Below are positions 4,488 through 6,305 of a DNA stretch of 6,305 nucleotides, one piece after another (the first letter of the stretch is position 1; every line of letters starts with the position of its first letter). Where the stretch lies: contig JAVBUZ010000167.1 in assembly GCA_031554725.1 (NCBI GenBank), forward strand, positions 1 through 6,305, in the 5' to 3' direction. The position numbers and the translations under genes were made by a program. The notes below the pieces were generated by a model. That model saw nothing but the letters and a program-made list of their open reading frames with translations. It made no database searches and had not been told where the DNA came from. The stretch comes from JAVBUZ01 sp031554725. Its GTDB lineage: Bacteria > Bacillota > Clostridia > Lachnospirales > Lachnospiraceae.

Positions 4488-5356
4488 TGATAAACGGAAA
4501 GACAAGGACCTGTGGCCTAATTGGAAACCCAGTGGAGCATACGAAGTCACCGGTGATACATAATACGTTAGCCAAGATGTTAGGGCAGGATTTAACATAC
4601 GTTCCTTTTTTAGTGCAGCAGGGGGAGCTAGAGGCTGCGATAGTAGGTGCAAAGGCTCTAAACTTATTAGGGATGAATGTGACAGTGCCGTATAAAAGCG
4701 ATGTAATTCCTTTCTTAAAGGAAATAGACCCTTTGGCAGAAAAGATTGGTGCCGTAAATACACTTGTTCAGGTGGAAGGCGGTTATAAGGGGTATAATAC
4801 CGATATGCCTGGGTTACTACGCGCTATGGAAAGCGATCAGGTCTCGATTCAGGGAGAACATGTTCTCATTTTAGGAGCCGGCGGGGTGGCAAGGGCTGTA
4901 GCGGTACTTCTGGCGAAGCAGGGTGCAAAGGAAATCATTATTCTAAATAGAACGCTTGAAAAAGCAAATGCCATAGCAGAAGAAGTAAATAAGGATATGC
5001 AAGAGGGACTAGTCAAGGTTTTACCGCTTTCAGATTACAAAAAACTAGAGAAGAGAAAATATCTTACCATACAGGCAACTAGCGTGGGCCTTAGTCCTCA
5101 TGATGAAGAAGCAGTTATAGAAGAAAGTGAATTTTATACATATGTTCATACTGGCTATGATTTGATTTTTAATCCAGCGAATACACAGTTTATGAAGTTA
5201 ACAAAATCCGCAGGGGGAAATGCTTTTAATGGTCTTAAAATGCTTTTGTACCAGGGAATCATTGCCTATGAGCTATGGAACAAAATGACAGTTTTAGAAG
5301 AGGATGCCTTACAGATATATGAGTTATTAAAAAAGGAAATGGGAATAAACGAATGA
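4487..5356 (+). CDS. aroE: Shikimate dehydrogenase (NADP+)
   Basis: AroE reduces 3-dehydroshikimate to shikimate with NADPH in aromatic amino acid biosynthesis. The 289 residues are normal to slightly long. The substrate domain shows HTKSPVIHN (18-26), with the family serine S21, and NVTVPYK (64-70), with the catalytic lysine K70. GAVNTL (88-93) and GYNTDMPG (102-109) follow, with the catalytic aspartate D106. The nucleotide domain has GAGGVARA (130-137) and NRT (154-156), the latter favouring NADP. Later markers are ATSVGLSP (197-204), YDLIFNP (224-230, usually YDxxYNP) and NGLKMLLYQGIIAYELW (248-264). The start overlaps the yqeG stop as TAATG, with AGAGGGG 9 nt upstream, and the end overlaps aroK by 4 bp. 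Both overlaps suggest translational coupling in one mRNA. QdiB/YdiB-type quinate dehydrogenase is an alternative, but the aroK and aroQ neighbours favour AroE. Confidence 0.96.
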   Translation: MINGKTRTCGLIGNPVEHTKSPVIHNTLAKMLGQDLTYVPFLVQQGELEAAIVGAKALNLLGMNVTVPYKSDVIPFLKEIDPLAEKIGAVNTLVQVEGGYKGYNTDMPGLLRAMESDQVSIQGEHVLILGAGGVARAVAVLLAKQGAKEIIILNRTLEKANAIAEEVNKDMQEGLVKVLPLSDYKKLEKRKYLTIQATSVGLSPHDEEAVIEESEFYTYVHTGYDLIFNPANTQFMKLTKSAGGNAFNGLKMLLYQGIIAYELWNKMTVLEEDALQIYELLKKEMGINE

Positions 5357-5868
5357 GTAACATAATACTAATTGGATTTATGGGATGCGGAAAATCCACA
5401 GTGGGTATACGCCTTTCCTATAAAATGAGATGTGTTTTGGAAGATACGGATAAAAGGATTGAAAAAGAGCAGGGAAAGGCAATTAGCGAAATCTTTAGCG
5501 AAAATGGTGAGAGCTATTTTAGAGATTTAGAAACGGCATGCCTTGAAAAGCTTTTATCAGAGAATACGAGAAGGATTATTTCTGTAGGTGGCGGTTTACC
5601 TTTGAGAAGTGAGAACCGAAAGTTACTGAAGCAATTGGGAACTGTAGTATACTTAAAGATTACGCCAGAGAGGGTTTATGAGCGTCTGAAAGGAGATAAA
5701 ACAAGACCGTTGCTTCAAGGGGATAATCCCCTAGAAACAATTAGTAGGCTTATGGTACAGCGTGCGCCAATATATGAGGAGGCAGCTGATATAATTGTGG
5801 ATGTGAGTGATAAAGAGATGGAGAATGTTCTACAAGAAATCGTAGATGCCTGCGAAGTAGAAATATAA
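5353..5868 (+). CDS. aroK: Shikimate kinase
   Basis: AroK transfers phosphate from ATP to shikimate, giving shikimate 3-phosphate. The 171 residues match the family. The Walker A loop is GFMGCGKS (8-15), with K14 and S15. The shikimate pocket has DTD (31-33), FRDLE (56-60, with R57 and E60) and the glycine-rich VGGGLPL (78-84). The lid carries DKTRPLL (115-121), with R118, and a final arginine is in QRAPIYEEAAD (136-146, R137). The start forms an ATGA overlap with the aroE stop. Only weak purine-rich signals precede it (AAAGGAA about 14 nt, GGGA about 8 nt), so translation probably depends on coupling to aroE. It is followed after 23 bp by aroQ. No motif is missing or altered. Confidence 0.96.
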   Translation: MSNIILIGFMGCGKSTVGIRLSYKMRCVLEDTDKRIEKEQGKAISEIFSENGESYFRDLETACLEKLLSENTRRIISVGGGLPLRSENRKLLKQLGTVVYLKITPERVYERLKGDKTRPLLQGDNPLETISRLMVQRAPIYEEAADIIVDVSDKEMENVLQEIVDACEVEI

Positions 5869-5891
5869 AAGGCAAGAGAGGAAGGATTAAA

Positions 5892-6305
5892 ATGCAGATT
5901 TTAGTAATAAATGGCCCCAATATTAACTTTTTGGGCATTAGAGAAAAAGATGTATATGGTAAACAGGATTACGAGTATTTGTTGCAAATGATTGGTGAAA
6001 AGGGAGAAGAAATAAAAAGTACAATTGAAATATTCCAAAGCAATCATGAAGGTGCAATCATAGACAGAATTCAAGATTCCTACTTTGATGGGACGGAAGC
6101 AATTATTATTAACCCGGGAGCTTACACTCATTATAGCTATGCAATAAGAGATGCTCTTGCAAGCATCATTGTTCCTAAAATAGAAATCCACATTTCGGAT
6201 ATTACTCAAAGAGAAGAGTTTAGGAAAACATCCGTAACAGCCCCAGTATGTGATAAACAAATTTATGGTCAGGGTTTAAAAGGATATTTGATGGCTATAG
6301 ATGAG
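5892..6305 (+). CDS. aroQ: 3-dehydroquinate dehydratase, type II (3' end outside window)
   Basis: AroQ type II dehydrates 3-dehydroquinate to 3-dehydroshikimate, the step before AroE. The frame is open for 138 codons to the window end; the family is about 145 residues, so only a few codons are missing. Seen are NGPNINFLGIRE (7-18) with R17, the catalytic tyrosine Y22 in VYG, and FQSNHEGAIID (48-58). Next comes NPGAYTHYSYAIRDA (74-88), with N74 and the probable catalytic H80 or its neighbour, then IEIHISDI (97-104) and REEFRKTSV (107-115). Most family members read HISN or HLSN where this one reads HISD (D103), a conservative change in the substrate region. AGGAAGGA ends 5 nt before the ATG. 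The product and the flanking enzymes cover three successive pathway steps. Type II was chosen over type I because these motifs are unrelated to AroD. Confidence 0.95.
   Translation, partial: MQILVINGPNINFLGIREKDVYGKQDYEYLLQMIGEKGEEIKSTIEIFQSNHEGAIIDRIQDSYFDGTEAIIINPGAYTHYSYAIRDALASIIVPKIEIHISDITQREEFRKTSVTAPVCDKQIYGQGLKGYLMAIDE

Noticed and set aside
4446..4763. Open reading frames on the minus strand opposite yqeG and aroE, the longest 105 codons.
   Set aside because: They lie wholly opposite well-supported genes, lack ribosome binding sites and look like no protein family.
1..6305. tRNA or rRNA genes, CRISPR arrays, insertion sequences, phage or defence genes.
   Set aside because: I looked for cloverleaf-like segments, regularly spaced repeats and transposase-like proteins and saw none; the only repeats are the short ones before yqeG.

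Overview
The window looks like chromosomal DNA from a low-GC, endospore-forming member of the Firmicutes, most likely a Clostridia/Lachnospiraceae-type anaerobe. The grounds are the AT-rich codon use, strong AGGAG-type ribosome binding sites, three sporulation-specific genes (spoIIGA, sigE, sigG) plus a YlmC/YmxH-family gene, and a gene order partly shared with Bacillus subtilis (spoIIG locus to ylmC; yqeG to aroE). The genus assignment is inference.

Bases 1-2635 form a sporulation block. The C-terminal part of spoIIGA (the protease that processes pro-sigma-E) overlaps sigE by 41 bp. A small unrecognised gene (94 aa) follows. A bidirectional terminator then separates it from sigG, which lies on the opposite strand and converges on the sigE group. 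A good candidate forespore-type (sigma-F/sigma-G) promoter precedes sigG. A YlmC/YmxH-family gene diverges from sigG.

Bases 2636-3288 hold nrdR, the ATP/dATP-sensing repressor of ribonucleotide reductase genes. It has a textbook sigma-A promoter and a roughly 95-nt leader with two predicted hairpins and two tiny reading frames.

Bases 3289-3977 hold an unrecognised 133-aa gene behind a near-perfect sigma-28 (SigD/FliA) promoter, which suggests a motility-linked product. It ends in an intrinsic terminator. A 140-bp non-coding stretch follows, with a 19-bp exact direct repeat, a partial third copy that runs into the next ribosome binding site, and a perfect hairpin.

Bases 3978-6305 are a tight operon: yqeG (HAD-family phosphatase), aroE, aroK and aroQ, the last cut by the window end. 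AroQ, AroE and AroK are three consecutive shikimate-pathway steps (3-dehydroquinate to 3-dehydroshikimate to shikimate to shikimate 3-phosphate). Overlapping stop and start codons suggest translational coupling.

Most genes here are ordinary housekeeping or sporulation genes. The items I would look at first are the sigma-28-driven unknown gene, the reversed orientation of sigG, the repeat cluster before yqeG and the structured nrdR leader.
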